Below are positions 37,001 through 46,554 of a DNA stretch of 64,000 nt, one piece after another (within the stretch, counting starts at the first letter, position 1; every line of letters starts with the position of its first letter). The position numbers and the translations under genes were made by a program. The stretch covers positions 28,568 through 92,567 of the forward strand of contig DAIMNI010000002.1 of NCBI GenBank assembly GCA_036720245.1. Reading direction: 5' to 3'. The notes under the pieces are model-generated. The model was not told the origin of the DNA. It did not search any database and saw nothing but the letters and a program-made list of their open reading frames with translations. This stretch comes from JAAZMA01 sp036720245. GTDB lineage: Bacteria; Bacillota; Clostridia; Tissierellales; Tepidimicrobiaceae.

Positions 37001-37711
37001 ATGTTAAATATTGGAACAATAACATTATATGGTTTTATGGTGGGAATAATAGGTACGGGAATTGGTGGTTTCTTTTCCCTATTTATAAAGGAAAGTAATA
37101 GGGTTTTAAGTTTTTTATTGGGACTAACAGGGGGATTTATGTTATTTATTGTAACATTCCACTTACTGCCAGAGGCATTTATTCTAGGGGGATTAATTGT
37201 TGCCATTATTGGCATAGCACTTGGAATATTATTAGTCATTATAGTAGAAGATATAATCCAAAAAAGATCGGAAAATTCCTTTACGAAATCTGCAATTCTT
37301 TTAGGTATCAGTATAGCTGTACATAATTTTCCTGAAGGCTTAGCCCTTGGTTCTAGTTTTTTAGCCATATCGGATTTTGGATCAGTACTAGCTTTAGCAA
37401 TGTTATTACATAATATTCCTGAGGGGATTTCCATGGCTATTCCCATGAAAATCAATAGAACAAATCCTATTAAAATAGTATTACTTACTATATTGACAGG
37501 GATTCCCACAGGAATCGGCACCTTTATAGGTGCCTATATGGGGATGATTTCCAATGTATTTATCTCCCTATGCCTATCTTTTGCTGGTGGCACCATGCTT
37601 TATATAATCACAGATGAGATAATACCCAATGCAAAAACCCTCCACTCTGGAAGGGCTTCATCTTTAGGAATTGTATTAGGTTTTGTTATAGGACTAATTT
37701 TATATTTATAA
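37001..37711 (+). CDS. ZIP-family metal transporter
   Basis: 236 residues, eight predicted membrane helices. Metal-site motifs HNFPEG (His108) and HNIPEG (His137) in helices 4 and 5, and a further FHLLPEA (His54). ZIP proteins import zinc, iron or manganese into the cytosol. ATG at 37001 with GGGGTGGG just before; a GTG at 36992 would overlap that site. Divergent from tsaC; the only plus-strand gene in the housekeeping block. Confidence 0.9.
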   Translation: MLNIGTITLYGFMVGIIGTGIGGFFSLFIKESNRVLSFLLGLTGGFMLFIVTFHLLPEAFILGGLIVAIIGIALGILLVIIVEDIIQKRSENSFTKSAILLGISIAVHNFPEGLALGSSFLAISDFGSVLALAMLLHNIPEGISMAIPMKINRTNPIKIVLLTILTGIPTGIGTFIGAYMGMISNVFISLCLSFAGGTMLYIITDEIIPNAKTLHSGRASSLGIVLGFVIGLILYL

Positions 37712-37713
37712 TC

Positions 37714-38433
37714 TTATCTCGTAAATTCATAAATAGCTATTCCCACTGCTATGGATAAATTTAATGAATCAATTTCGCTACTATGAGGGATTATTATACT
37801 AGTGCCTATATTTGAGAATTCATGGCTTAGGCCACTGCCTTCATTGCCAAATACTAATGAAAAGGGTTTGTCTTTTTTTATATTTACATCATATAGGCTT
37901 TCTTTAGCATCTAACATAAAGGTATAGATATTGTGATTAAAACTCATCATATATTCTTCAAAACTGTCAAAATACTCAAAGGAAATCTTAAAAGTCGCCC
38001 CCATAGATGCTCTAATGGCTTTTGGGTCGTATATATCTACTGCTGGTTTTATTATGGCAAGATTTTTTATATTAAATCCTAGCATAGTCCTTATTATTGT
38101 ACCTAAGTTTCCCATATCACTGGGCTCTACTAAAACTAGATGATTTTTATCCATATCTAATTTTATATTATATTTTTTAAATACTCCTATGGCATAACAA
38201 TTTTGTTTTTTGCTTATGCGGTTTATGACCTTATTATTTATTTCATATTTTATATTATATTCTTTACAAATATCTATTATCTTTATAACCCCTTCATTTT
38301 CCATACCTTCTGAACTTAAAACTACCTCAATCACCTTATCTATTTGAGAATTTAGTAATTCTAAAGTTGGAAACACTCCTAGGGTATAGGAATATTCAAA
38401 ATCCTTTTTATAGGCTTTTAGTTGTACATCCAT
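37714..38433 (-). CDS. SpoU/TrmH-family RNA methyltransferase
   Basis: 239 residues. Non-canonical N-terminal substrate domain (1-100), then the SPOUT knot with the three family motifs: SDMGNLGTIIRTMLGF (motif 1), VFGNEGSGLS (motif 2) and IPHSSEIDSLNLSIAVGIA (motif 3). Transfers methyl to a ribose 2'-OH in tRNA or rRNA; the target nucleotide is not predictable. Convergent with the ZIP gene with 2 bases between. Confidence 0.9.
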   Translation of the reverse strand: MDVQLKAYKKDFEYSYTLGVFPTLELLNSQIDKVIEVVLSSEGMENEGVIKIIDICKEYNIKYEINNKVINRISKKQNCYAIGVFKKYNIKLDMDKNHLVLVEPSDMGNLGTIIRTMLGFNIKNLAIIKPAVDIYDPKAIRASMGATFKISFEYFDSFEEYMMSFNHNIYTFMLDAKESLYDVNIKKDKPFSLVFGNEGSGLSHEFSNIGTSIIIPHSSEIDSLNLSIAVGIAIYEFTR

Positions 38434-38454
38434 TTTCTATTCCTCCAGATACAT

Positions 38455-38484
38455 ATAATAAAAGGCAGTAGCTAATCTACTGCC
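38455..38484 (-). terminator. Terminator of prfA
   Basis: GGCAGTAG (38464-38471) pairs with CTACTGCC (38477-38484) through a 5-base loop; on the minus strand TTTTATTAT follows. Begins 3 bases after the prfA stop. Confidence 0.85.
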
Positions 38485-38486
38485 CC

Positions 38487-39557
38487 TTATACTACTTGTT
38501 TTAACTTTTCTGCCTGATCTGTGGTGATTAGGCTATCTATCATTTCGTCTATATCTCCATTTAGGAAATTTTCTAATCTATGGGTAGTTACATTTATTCT
38601 ATGGTCTGTAACTCTTCCTTGAGGGAAATTATAGGTTCTAATTCTTTCAGATCTGTCTCCTGTTCCTACTTGAGATTTTCTGGCTTCTGCTATTTCACTA
38701 TGCTGTTCACTCATCATTTTATCATACAATCTAGTCTTTAAGATCTTCATTGCCTTATCCCTGTTTTTATGTTGAGATTTTTCATCCTGACAAGATACTA
38801 CCATTCCTGTTGGAATATGGGTTATTCTAACAGCAGAGTCTGTAGTATTTACAGATTGACCACCATTTCCTGAAGATCTAAATACATCTATTCTAATATC
38901 ATTTGGATTTATATCTATATCTATATCCTCTGCTTCAGGCAATACTGCCACTGTAGCTGTAGAGGTATGAATTCTACCACTAGATTCTGTAGTAGGTACC
39001 CTTTGAACTCTATGAACGCCTGATTCATATTTTAATCGGCTATAAGCACCTTTACCATTTATCATAAATATAACTTCTTTAAATCCGCCTATACCACTTT
39101 GCTCACTAGTGCTCATGATTTCTGTCTTCCAGCCTTTGGCTTCTGCATACATGGTATACATTCTAAACAAATCTCCTGCAAATAAGCCTGCCTCGTCTCC
39201 GCCAGCACCAGCTCTAATTTCCACAATAACATTTTTATGATCATTTGGGTCCTGAGGGAGTAATAGTACTTTTAATTCTTCTTCTAATTTTAATATTAGT
39301 TCTTCCCTTTCAGAAATCTCTTCTTTTAACAATTCCTTCATTTCATCATCTAGTTTTTCTTTTTGCATTTCTTTATCTTCTTCTAATAATTCCTGAGTTT
39401 TAGTGTATTCCCTATATTTTAATACTATTGGCTCCATATCAGCATGTTCCCTTACTAATTTTTGCCATTCATCCATATCAGTCATAACCTCAGGATCAAT
39501 TATTTTTTCACTTAATTCTTTATATTTATTTTCTAAAAAAGATAATTTCTCTAACAT
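38487..39557 (-). CDS. prfA: Peptide chain release factor 1
   Basis: 356 residues. Peptidyl-release motif GGQ in [10 protein letters not shown], the RF1 codon-recognition region [17 protein letters not shown], and [16 protein letters not shown] after GGQ. Releases peptides at UAA and UAG. The enzyme that methylates its GGQ glutamine, PrmC, is 1.4 kb upstream in the same direction. Confidence 0.96.
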   Translation of the reverse strand: MLEKLSFLENKYKELSEKIIDPEVMTDMDEWQKLVREHADMEPIVLKYREYTKTQELLEEDKEMQKEKLDDEMKELLKEEISEREELILKLEEELKVLLLPQDPNDHKNVIVEIRAGAGGDEAGLFAGDLFRMYTMYAEAKGWKTEIMSTSEQSGIGGFKEVIFMINGKGAYSRLKYESGVHRVQRVPTTESSGRIHTSTATVAVLPEAEDIDIDINPNDIRIDVFRSSGNGGQSVNTTDSAVRITHIPTGMVVSCQDEKSQHKNRDKAMKILKTRLYDKMMSEQHSEIAEARKSQVGTGDRSERIRTYNFPQGRVTDHRINVTTHRLENFLNGDIDEMIDSLITTDQAEKLKQVV

Positions 39558-39632
39558 TTTCTGCCTCCCTTCTAAAATAATCTACAAAATATAAATTTAT
39601 AATTCCATATATATTATAACACAGAGTTTTTA

Positions 39633-39868
39633 CAATTGACAATTGATAGTTGACAATTGACAATTTATGTCATTCTGAGCACTTTCTCTGTCATCCTGAA
39701 TGCCTTTCTCTGTCATCCTGAACGTAGTGAAGGATCTATACATAGTAGAAAGCCGAGATCCTTCACTACCTTGGTTTGCTTCCATGGGTGTGCAGAGCCT
39801 ACGTTCAGGATGACAATCATCCATTGTTAATTACCTAATTGTCCATTATCCATTGTCAATTGTCAATT
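39633..39868. repeat. Full composite repeat between prfA and the chromate transporter
   Basis: The most complete copy. Left heptad arm 39633-39665; three TGTCATYCTGA copies 21-22 bases apart (39668, 39689, 39711); hairpin GTAGTGAAGGATCT (39724-39737) with AGATCCTTCACTAC (39756-39769), perfect 14-bp arms; extra 30 bases; GTTCAGGATGACA (about 39802-39815); right heptad arm ending at the transporter stop codon. No gene is credible here. Confidence 0.88.
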
Positions 39869-40385
39869 AAAATAACAGTGCCCCTGCTGCTCCTGCAATT
39901 ATTATGCCCAAAATTGGATGTAATTCTTTAAATGTGATTAGATAAAATATAACCACACCAATTATAAGGCTTGGGATATTTACAATGGCGTCCATGGATA
40001 CAGTTATAGCCGCGGATGCAACTAATCCCAGTATCACTGGTCTTATGCCTCTAAATGCCCAGTCTACATAGGGAGAGTCTCTAAATTTAGATAAAAAGTG
40101 AGCTATAATTAATATTATGACAAATGATGGCAAAACTACAGCAGTAGTTGCGACTATAGATCCTAAAACTCCTGCCACCTCATAACCTAAAAAAGTAGCC
40201 GAGTTCACAGCTATAGGTCCTGGTGTCATCTCTACTACAGCTAAAATATCTATAAACTCCGTTATTGTAATCCATCCTCGAATCTCTATTACTTCTTTTT
40301 TTATTAAAGGCAACATTGCATACCCGCCACCAAAGCTAAAGGCTCCAATTTTTAAAAATGAAATAAAAAGTTGTAATAATTTCAT
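39867..40385 (-). CDS. Chromate-transporter family, half-size protein 1
   Basis: 172 residues, about five membrane helices. FSFGGGYAMLPLIKKEV near the start and AVVEMTPGPIAVNSATFLGY (about 48-67) are the ChrA signatures. Short-chain ChrA proteins come in pairs that assemble as antiparallel partners; the second half is the next gene upstream, overlapping by 4 bases. Natural role may be sulfate/chromate-like anion efflux or another anion. Confidence 0.88.
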   Translation of the reverse strand: MKLLQLFISFLKIGAFSFGGGYAMLPLIKKEVIEIRGWITITEFIDILAVVEMTPGPIAVNSATFLGYEVAGVLGSIVATTAVVLPSFVIILIIAHFLSKFRDSPYVDWAFRGIRPVILGLVASAAITVSMDAIVNIPSLIIGVVIFYLITFKELHPILGIIIAGAAGALLF

Positions 40386-40951
40386 AGGCGTTTCTCCTTA
40401 TTTTTAAAGTATACAATAGAACCAAGTGCTGCTACAAGTATTATATATATAGGACTTATATCTAATAATAATATGGTAAGAATTGTAAGCCCTGTACCCA
40501 GTGCATGTCGAATACTAAACTCCATGTGTTTCCCCATTTTGTATACTGCTGAAAATATTAAGGCTGCAACTGCTGGTCTTATGCCTAAAAATATCTTTTC
40601 TATTAAAGGATTTTGTCTATAATCCCAGAAGAATGTTACAATTAATAGTATAATTGTAAAAGAAGGAAGAACAGTACCTAGAGTGCAAATCAATGAGCCT
40701 TTAACTCCTGCCATCTTATAGCCTACATAAGTGCTAGTGTTTATAGCCACAGGCCCTGGGGTTGCCTCTGCTATAGCTAATATATCCATAAATTCATCCT
40801 GGGTAATCCATTCATTTGTTTCCACTACCTCCTTCTGAATTAAAGGAAGCATGGCATAACCCCCGCCAATGGTGAATGCCCCTATTTTAAAAAATGTCAT
40901 AAATAGCTTAAACATCAAATTCAAAGTATCCCCCCTCCTATTTAATTCCAC
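40382..40951 (-). CDS. Chromate-transporter family, half-size protein 2
   Basis: 189 residues, five membrane helices, with FTIGGGYAMLPLIQKEV and AIAEATPGPVAINTSTYVGY, parallel to its partner downstream. The reading begins inside the end of prmC (overlap 14 bases); the real start may be the internal ATG of NLMFKLFMTFFKIG. Together they make one short-chain chromate transporter. Confidence 0.87.
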   Translation of the reverse strand: MELNRRGDTLNLMFKLFMTFFKIGAFTIGGGYAMLPLIQKEVVETNEWITQDEFMDILAIAEATPGPVAINTSTYVGYKMAGVKGSLICTLGTVLPSFTIILLIVTFFWDYRQNPLIEKIFLGIRPAVAALIFSAVYKMGKHMEFSIRHALGTGLTILTILLLDISPIYIILVAALGSIVYFKNKEKRL

Positions 40952-41789
40952 AAACTACTCTATCCAATCCCTGAAGATCCTTTAATATTTCTATATTTTT
41001 AAAGCCTTCTTTCAAAAAGATTTCCTTTACCATTTGTCCCTGTTCAAAACCAATTTCAAATATCAATAGTCCATTTTTTTCTAAATAGTTTTTAGCATTG
41101 GGGATGATTTTTCTATAAAAATCCAAACCATCCTCTCCACCATCTAAAGCCTCCACTGGTTCAAAATTCCTTACCTCAATTTGAAGATTTTGTATTTCCC
41201 TAGTGGAAATATAGGGAGGATTTGAGGCTATTATATGAAACTTTTCCCCATCCTCTATATTAGAAAATAAATCCCCATTATATAATTTTACATTTTCTAA
41301 ATTAAATTTATCTTTATTAATATTTGCCACTTTCATGGCAATTTGAGAATTGTCAACTCCAAAAACCCGAACTTGTCTTTTATAATAGGCAATGGATAGC
41401 CCTATGGCACCACTGCCAAAGCCTAAGTCTAATAGTTTTATTTCCCTATTTTCATAATTTATATCTATATAATTTAGTATATACTCTACTAATATTTCTG
41501 TATCTGGTCTAGGAATTAATACTCCTTCTTCTATATAGAAATTTAATCCCATAAATTCCTTTTCCTTTAATATATATTGAATAGGATAGCCTGTGGCTCT
41601 TAATTTCATGATTTCTAAAAACCTATCCTGAATATCCTTATTTACACTATCCTTGCCATGGGTATATATATATATTCTGTCTACATTTAATAAATATTCT
41701 AATGCCATAGTTGCTTCTAATACTGGGTTTCCATATTCTCTATTTTTGATTATATCTACACCAGTTTTAAGCAATTGATTTATTTCCAT
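40938..41789 (-). CDS. prmC: Release factor glutamine methyltransferase
   Basis: 283 residues. Rossmann motif I LLDLGFGSGAIGLS (about 118-131) and catalytic NPPY in ASNPPYIS. N-terminal helical bundle (1-80) recognises RF1. Methylates the GGQ glutamine of release factors using SAM. Overlaps the DUF1385 gene by 10 bases. Confidence 0.94.
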   Translation of the reverse strand: MEINQLLKTGVDIIKNREYGNPVLEATMALEYLLNVDRIYIYTHGKDSVNKDIQDRFLEIMKLRATGYPIQYILKEKEFMGLNFYIEEGVLIPRPDTEILVEYILNYIDINYENREIKLLDLGFGSGAIGLSIAYYKRQVRVFGVDNSQIAMKVANINKDKFNLENVKLYNGDLFSNIEDGEKFHIIASNPPYISTREIQNLQIEVRNFEPVEALDGGEDGLDFYRKIIPNAKNYLEKNGLLIFEIGFEQGQMVKEIFLKEGFKNIEILKDLQGLDRVVCGIK

Positions 41790-42730
41790 AAATCCTCCTC
41801 CTTATTGTCAGTTAATACTGCCTCTAAGGCTGCTATGGCTACTTCAATCTGTTCCCCATCTGGTTCTTTTACTGTGGCAATTTTTTGTAAGAATAATCCT
41901 GGATATGATAAATAATAGGCAATGGCTGAATTGCTTTTTCCAATTAATCTATTTATTTCATAAGAAATTCCTGCAATTACTGGTAACATTAATAGTCTAA
42001 TTAAAAATCTTTGTAATGGATCTGGCCATCCAAAAAAAGATAATACAAAAATACTAACTATCATCACCATAAATAAAAAGCTAGTACCACATCTAGGATG
42101 AAGTATTGGATATTTTTTTACATTCTCTACAGTAAGTTCATCCCCATTTTCATAACAGTGAATGGTTTTGTGTTCTGCACCATGATATTCAAATATTCTA
42201 TCTACATCCTCCATTTTAGAAATTAACACCACATATAAGAGAAATATAAATATTCTAATTAAACCTTCTACTATATTAAATACAAAAGGAGATTCTATTT
42301 TGTTTTTAAATAAATTAGTAAAAAAGGAAGGCAATAATATAAATAAGCCTATGGTCAATAATAGGGAAACAATAAGAGTTATAACAATTTCCGCAGTTTC
42401 TGCAGAGTCTTTAAAAACCTTATTTAGAAAATTCTCTTCTTTTTCTTCTTCCTCTTCTTCAAAAAATTCTGCTGAATACATTAGTGATTCAATTCCCATT
42501 ACCATGGACTCTATTAATCCTACTACACCTCTAATAAAGGGCAATGCAAAGAATTTATATTTCATACCTAGGGTATTTAGCTTTTCCTTTTTTAACTCTA
42601 TTTCTTTATCTTGTTTTCTAACAGCAATGGCCACATCCTTTGGCCCTCTCATCATTATTCCTTCTATTAATGCCTGACCACCTATAGTAGTCATATGTTT
42701 GGGGACCCTATTTAAATCTTTAATTTTCAC
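41780..42730 (-). CDS. DUF1385 membrane protein (YqhQ-like)
   Basis: 316 residues. Opens with TTIGGQALIEGIMMRGP, the hallmark of DUF1385, then four or five membrane helices and the motif EYHGAEHKTIHCYENGD before HPRCGTSFLFMV. Conserved beside rpmE and prmC in Clostridia; function unknown. An acidic stretch EEEEEEKEEN near residue 92 lies between helices. Confidence 0.88.
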   Translation of the reverse strand: MKIKDLNRVPKHMTTIGGQALIEGIMMRGPKDVAIAVRKQDKEIELKKEKLNTLGMKYKFFALPFIRGVVGLIESMVMGIESLMYSAEFFEEEEEEKEENFLNKVFKDSAETAEIVITLIVSLLLTIGLFILLPSFFTNLFKNKIESPFVFNIVEGLIRIFIFLLYVVLISKMEDVDRIFEYHGAEHKTIHCYENGDELTVENVKKYPILHPRCGTSFLFMVMIVSIFVLSFFGWPDPLQRFLIRLLMLPVIAGISYEINRLIGKSNSAIAYYLSYPGLFLQKIATVKEPDGEQIEVAIAALEAVLTDNKEEDLWK

Positions 42731-42748
42731 ATACCCACCCCCTATTTT

Positions 42749-42784
42749 TAATAAAATAAAGGTTAGTGCCTTTAGCTACTAACC
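42749..42784 (-). terminator. Terminator of rpmE
   Basis: GGTTAGT (42761-42767) with ACTAACC (42778-42784), 10-base loop; on the minus strand followed by TTTATTTTATT. Sixteen bases after the rpmE stop. Confidence 0.7.
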
Positions 42785-42799
42785 CATTTTGTATAGAAA

Positions 42800-43000
42800 T
42801 TAATCCATGCCATATTTTTTCTTGAATTTTTCCACACGACCACCACGTTCAGTAAACTTTTGACGTCCTGTATAAAAAGGATGACATTCTGAACAAACTT
42901 CCACTTTTAATTCTTCTTTTGTTGAGCCAGTTTTAAAGGTATTTCCACAAGCACAGTGAACTGTAGCTTCATAATATTTTGGATGAATTCCCTTTTTCAT
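42800..43000 (-). CDS. rpmE: 50S ribosomal protein L31, zinc-binding type
   Basis: 66 residues: [11 protein letters not shown] at the start, CACGNTF and [12 protein letters not shown] giving four cysteines, i.e. the zinc-containing (C+) paralogue. ATG at 43000 preferred; a GTG nine bases upstream lies in the ribosome site AGAGGTG. Confidence 0.96.
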   Translation of the reverse strand: MKKGIHPKYYEATVHCACGNTFKTGSTKEELKVEVCSECHPFYTGRQKFTERGGRVEKFKKKYGMD

Positions 43001-43097
43001 TCCTTTCACCTCTCTTTGTTTCCAACTATATAAAAATATATTATTTCATACATTTTGACCAATTAATTATAGCATAATAAATATTATATTTCAACTA

Positions 43098-44513
43098 CTA
43101 CCAAATTTTATTTCTCATTTCATCTACAAAAATTTCATTGGTTTTATTAAGCATTAAATTATTTATTAAAGTTTCTGTTACATCTTGTGTAGGAGCATTT
43201 CCTAATGCCTTTCTAATACCCCATATGGTTTCTAATTCTTTTTGACTTAATAATAATTCCTCACGTCTAGTTCCAGATTTATTTATATCTAAAGCTGGGA
43301 ATATTCTCTTTTCAGATAGTTTTCTATCTAAATGAATTTCCATATTGCCTGTACCTTTAAATTCTTCAAATATAACTTCGTCCATTCTACTACCAGTATC
43401 TACTAATGCAGTGGCTAAAATTGTTAAACTGCCACCTTCTTCTAGATTTCTTGCTGCACCAAAAAACCTTTTAGGCTTATGTAATGCACCTGGGTCTAAA
43501 CCACCTGATAGGGTTCTACCTGTGGCAGGGATAGTTAAATTATAAGCTCTTGCAAGACGGGTAATACTATCTAATAGAACAACTACATCCTTTCCATGTT
43601 CCACAAGCCTTTTGGCTCTTTCTAAAACTATTTCTGCAACCTTAGTATGATGATTTGGCAATTCGTCAAAAGTAGAATATACCACATCACCTTTTACAGA
43701 TCTTTTCATATCTGTTACTTCTTCTGGTCTTTCATCAATTAATAAAACTATTATTTCAATCTCTGGATGATTTTCAGAAATGGAATTGGCAATATTCTTA
43801 AGAAGTGTAGTCTTACCTGCCTTTGGTGGGGACACTATCATTCCCCTTTGTCCCTTTCCAATAGGTGCTATTAAATCAATCATTCTTGTAGAAAGGTTAT
43901 TCGGAACTGTTTCTAGTATAAGTCTCTCCCTTGGGTATATGGGAGTTAAAGTGTCAAAATCTGGTCTACTTAAAGAAGTTTCTGGGTTTAATCCATTGAC
44001 AGATTTCACATATAAAAGAGCCTTATATTTTTCTGCAGATTTGGGGGAACGGGTAATACCAAATACTTTATCTCCAGTTCGGAGCCTAAATCTTCTTATT
44101 TGAGAAGGAGATACATATATATCATTATCCCCAGATAAATAATTGTCACATCGTAAAAAACCATAACCATCTTGATGAATCTCTAATATTCCCTCTGCAC
44201 CATTTATATTGTCCATTTGTTCTATTTCTTCACTAACTTTATCTGGTAATTTATCCATATCAATATCTTCAATATCTATTTCTACTATATCATCTCTATT
44301 TGGAGCCTTTTCTTTTCTATTTGGAACTTCTTCTTTTCTATCTGGAACTTCTTCTTTTTTTTCACTTCCCTTTTCTCCTTCATCTATAGCAGTTTCCATA
44401 ATTAAATCTATTAATTCATCTTTTCTATAAGTAGTAACAGATTTAATTCCCATGGTTTTTGCTATAATTCGCAAATCTTCTAATTTCTTCTTCCGCAAAA
44501 CACTTGAATCCAA
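43098..44513 (-). CDS. rho: Transcription termination factor Rho
   Basis: 471 residues. N-terminal Rho helical domain (1-50), a charged insert (about 52-100), cold-shock RNA-binding domain ([13 protein letters not shown], about 108-180), then the ATPase with Walker A PPKAGKTT, Walker [10 protein letters not shown] and the Q-loop [10 protein letters not shown]. Hexameric RNA helicase that ends transcription. The insert has three tandem 7-residue units (see repeat at 44296). Confidence 0.96.
   Translation of the reverse strand: MDSSVLRKKKLEDLRIIAKTMGIKSVTTYRKDELIDLIMETAIDEGEKGSEKKEEVPDRKEEVPNRKEKAPNRDDIVEIDIEDIDMDKLPDKVSEEIEQMDNINGAEGILEIHQDGYGFLRCDNYLSGDNDIYVSPSQIRRFRLRTGDKVFGITRSPKSAEKYKALLYVKSVNGLNPETSLSRPDFDTLTPIYPRERLILETVPNNLSTRMIDLIAPIGKGQRGMIVSPPKAGKTTLLKNIANSISENHPEIEIIVLLIDERPEEVTDMKRSVKGDVVYSTFDELPNHHTKVAEIVLERAKRLVEHGKDVVVLLDSITRLARAYNLTIPATGRTLSGGLDPGALHKPKRFFGAARNLEEGGSLTILATALVDTGSRMDEVIFEEFKGTGNMEIHLDRKLSEKRIFPALDINKSGTRREELLLSQKELETIWGIRKALGNAPTQDVTETLINNLMLNKTNEIFVDEMRNKIW
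44296..44358 (-). repeat. Three 21-bp tandem units inside rho
   Basis: Units at 44296-44316, 44317-44337 and 44338-44358 encode [21 protein letters not shown]-like heptads in the linker between Rho's N-terminal helical domain and its RNA-binding domain. In-frame, so copy number can vary without breaking the gene. Confidence 0.85.
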
Positions 44514-44597
44514 AACTTCACCTCCAAAATATTTAATCCATTATTGAATTCCGGGAACAATATATAAGATATGTTAATAGATGAGTTCATCAGATTA

Positions 44598-44626
44598 ATA
44601 ATATCATTTAAATATTTATTAGTCAA
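44598..44626 (-). promoter_or_regulatory. Promoter of rho
   Basis: TTGACT (44621-44626), 17-base spacer, TATTAT (44598-44603), giving a leader of about 75 bases before rho. Rho leaders are often autoregulated; no clear structure was seen beyond the hairpin of the upstream glpX terminator. Confidence 0.6.
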
Positions 44627-44660
44627 ATAATTAGGCATTGGTCACCAATGCCCTAATTAT
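44627..44660 (-). terminator. Terminator overlapping the glpX stop
   Basis: Stem AATTAGGCATTGG with CCAATGCCCTAATT (one bulged C), 4-base loop; the glpX stop codon at 44653 lies in the stem. Followed on the minus strand by ATTATTTGAC, which merges into the rho -35. Confidence 0.6.
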
Positions 44661-45642
44661 GTTTTTTCAATAATTCCTTCAACATATCATTCTTATCCAA
44701 TCTATGGGTAGCCTCTATAAATCTTATGGTGCCTGTTTCAGCTCTCATTACCACTGAGTGGGTTTTGGCTCTATTGTCTCCATAGTATACTACGCCTTTG
44801 AGCAAATCCCCATCAGAAATACCTGTGGCTGCAAAGAATAGATCCTTGCCTTTGGCTAGATCCTCCATAGTAAGGAGTTTATCCAATTTATCTTCAGTCC
44901 ATCCCATTCCTGCACAGCGAACCTTTTCCTTATTGGACAAGGGGAATAATTTTCCTTGAAAATCTCCACCCATACATTTTAAAGCTACAGCTGCTATTAC
45001 GCCTTCTGGGGCACCACCTATACCTATTAAAACATCCACACCTGTATCAGGAAATGCAGTTGCAATAGCCGCTGCTACGTCTCCCTCGGCGAATAATTTT
45101 ATTCTAGCACCAGCGCTTCTTACTTCTTCTATTATTTCACTATGTCTTTCTCTATCTTGGATAATGACTGTTAAATCTGAAATGTCCTTGTTTAATGCTT
45201 CTGCTACAGAATATAAGTTTTCCTTCACTGATTTGTCTATATCTATTTTTCCAGCCGCTTTAGGGCCTACAGCTATTTTTTTCATATAAGTATCTGGGGC
45301 ATTAAGTAAGCATCCCTTAGGTGCCATGGCTATAACAGAAATAGCATTTGGAAGCCCCTTGGCTACTAAACTAGTACCATCTAATGGATCCACCGCAATA
45401 TCTGCCTGTATATCCATACCCAAACCTATTTCCTCCCCAATGTATAACATTGGGGCCTCATCCAATTCCCCTTCTCCTATAACTACCTTTCCTCTAGTAT
45501 TTACCAAATTAAAGGCAGTCCTCATACCATCTACAGCCGCCTGATCCGCACCTATAGAATCTCCCCTACCCATATATCTCCCAGAAGCTAGGGCAGCAGT
45601 TTCTGTAACCCTAACTAAGGATAACGCCAAATCTCTATCCAT
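44653..45642 (-). CDS. glpX: Fructose-1,6-bisphosphatase class II
   Basis: 329 residues. Metal/phosphate motif VDPLDGTSLVAKG (about 82-94), VIGEGELDEAP and GIGGAPEGVIAAVALK. Hydrolyses fructose-1,6-bisphosphate in gluconeogenesis. Together with Fba and the transaldolase just upstream it forms the conserved sugar-phosphate cluster before rho. Confidence 0.95.
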   Translation of the reverse strand: MDRDLALSLVRVTETAALASGRYMGRGDSIGADQAAVDGMRTAFNLVNTRGKVVIGEGELDEAPMLYIGEEIGLGMDIQADIAVDPLDGTSLVAKGLPNAISVIAMAPKGCLLNAPDTYMKKIAVGPKAAGKIDIDKSVKENLYSVAEALNKDISDLTVIIQDRERHSEIIEEVRSAGARIKLFAEGDVAAAIATAFPDTGVDVLIGIGGAPEGVIAAVALKCMGGDFQGKLFPLSNKEKVRCAGMGWTEDKLDKLLTMEDLAKGKDLFFAATGISDGDLLKGVVYYGDNRAKTHSVVMRAETGTIRFIEATHRLDKNDMLKELLKKHN

Positions 45643-45666
45643 TTATATCACTCCTTTTATTAATTA

Positions 45667-45807
45667 ACAATTGACAGTTGACAATTGACAATTTGTGTCA
45701 TCCTGAACCTAGTGAAGGATCTTGGGTTTCTGCTGTTTATGGATCCTTCGCTACGCTTAGGATGACATTCTTTTAATTGTCAATTGTCCATTGTACATTG
45801 TCAATTG
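45667..45807. repeat. Full composite repeat between glpX and the transaldolase gene
   Basis: Left heptad arm about 45667-45693; TGTCATCCTGAACCTAGTG... from 45696 pairs with ...CGCTACGCTTAGGATGACA to 45767; inner AAGGATC (45715) with GGATCCTT; right heptad arm 45775-45807. Two arms of opposite orientation flank the hairpin, as at 39633. Confidence 0.88.
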
Positions 45808-45814
45808 CATAAGT

Positions 45815-46456
45815 TTATTTCATCTTTTCCCAATCTGCTAAGAATTTTTCTATGCCTTTATCTGTTAGTGGATGGACTAGCATTTGTTTAAATATATTAT
45901 AGGGTATTGTTGCAATATCTGCCCCTAATTTTGCTATTTCAATTACATGCATAGGGTGCCTTATGCTTGCTGCAATTATTTCTGTTTTTATATTATAAAT
46001 ATCAAATATTTTTACTATATCTCTTACAGTATTTAAACCTTCATTACCTATATCGTCAAGTCTACCTACGAAAGGGCTTACAAAACTAGCACCTGCCTTG
46101 GCTGCCAATAGGGCCTGATTAGCTGAAAAAATTAATGTTACATTAGTTTTTATATTCTCTTTAGACAAGATATTTACAGCCTTAAGGCCTTCCTCTGTCA
46201 TAGGTATTTTTATTACAATATTTGGGTGGATTTTAGCTAACTCTCTAGCCTCCTTAAGCATTCCCTCTGTATCTAAGGATATTACCTCCCCACTTATTGG
46301 CCCATCTACTATAGAGGCTATTTCCTCTATTACCTCTTTTAAATCTCTACCTTCCTTAGCAATTAAAGAAGGATTGGTGGTAACACCTGATAAAACTCCC
46401 CATTGGTTTATTTCCCTAATTTCATCTATATTAGCAGTATCAATAAATAATTTCAC
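45815..46456 (-). CDS. fsa: Transaldolase/fructose-6-phosphate aldolase, small type
   Basis: 213 residues from a GTG at 46456, matching the short FSA/TalC family. Schiff-base lysine Lys83 in [25 protein letters not shown] near the start and [11 protein letters not shown] in the middle. Upstream in-frame codons would come from a repeat sequence and are rejected. Either transaldolase or fructose-6-phosphate aldolase activity is possible. Confidence 0.93.
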   Translation of the reverse strand: MKLFIDTANIDEIREINQWGVLSGVTTNPSLIAKEGRDLKEVIEEIASIVDGPISGEVISLDTEGMLKEARELAKIHPNIVIKIPMTEEGLKAVNILSKENIKTNVTLIFSANQALLAAKAGASFVSPFVGRLDDIGNEGLNTVRDIVKIFDIYNIKTEIIAASIRHPMHVIEIAKLGADIATIPYNIFKQMLVHPLTDKGIEKFLADWEKMK

Positions 46457-46481
46457 TTGCCTAGATACCCCCCTTTTTTTG

Positions 46482-46553
46482 CAATTGACAATTGACAGTT
46501 GACAATGGACAATTTTTTGCAATTGACAATTGTCCATTGTACATTGTTAATTA
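46482..46553. repeat. Heptad arms without cargo between fsa and fba
   Basis: Two heptad arrays, about 46482-46512 (GACAATT orientation) and 46521-46553 (AATTGTC/ATTGTCC orientation after a central GACAATTGTCC), with only a T-run and GC in between. This is the cargo-free form of the composite repeat. Confidence 0.8.
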
Positions 46554-46554
46554 T

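Noticed and set aside
36976..37521. 181-codon minus-strand frame opposite the ZIP transporter
   Set aside because: It is a shadow of the ZIP gene, whose HNFPEG and HNIPEG motifs and ribosome site show the real strand.
39630..39824. 64-codon open frame inside the composite repeat (also similar frames near 31714-31983)
   Set aside because: It consists only of heptad and CATCCTGA repeat sequence, has no ribosome site, and its translation mirrors the repeats.
46457..46537. Longer N-terminus for the transaldolase
   Set aside because: The extra residues are translated heptad repeats; the GTG at 46456 gives the normal family length and start.
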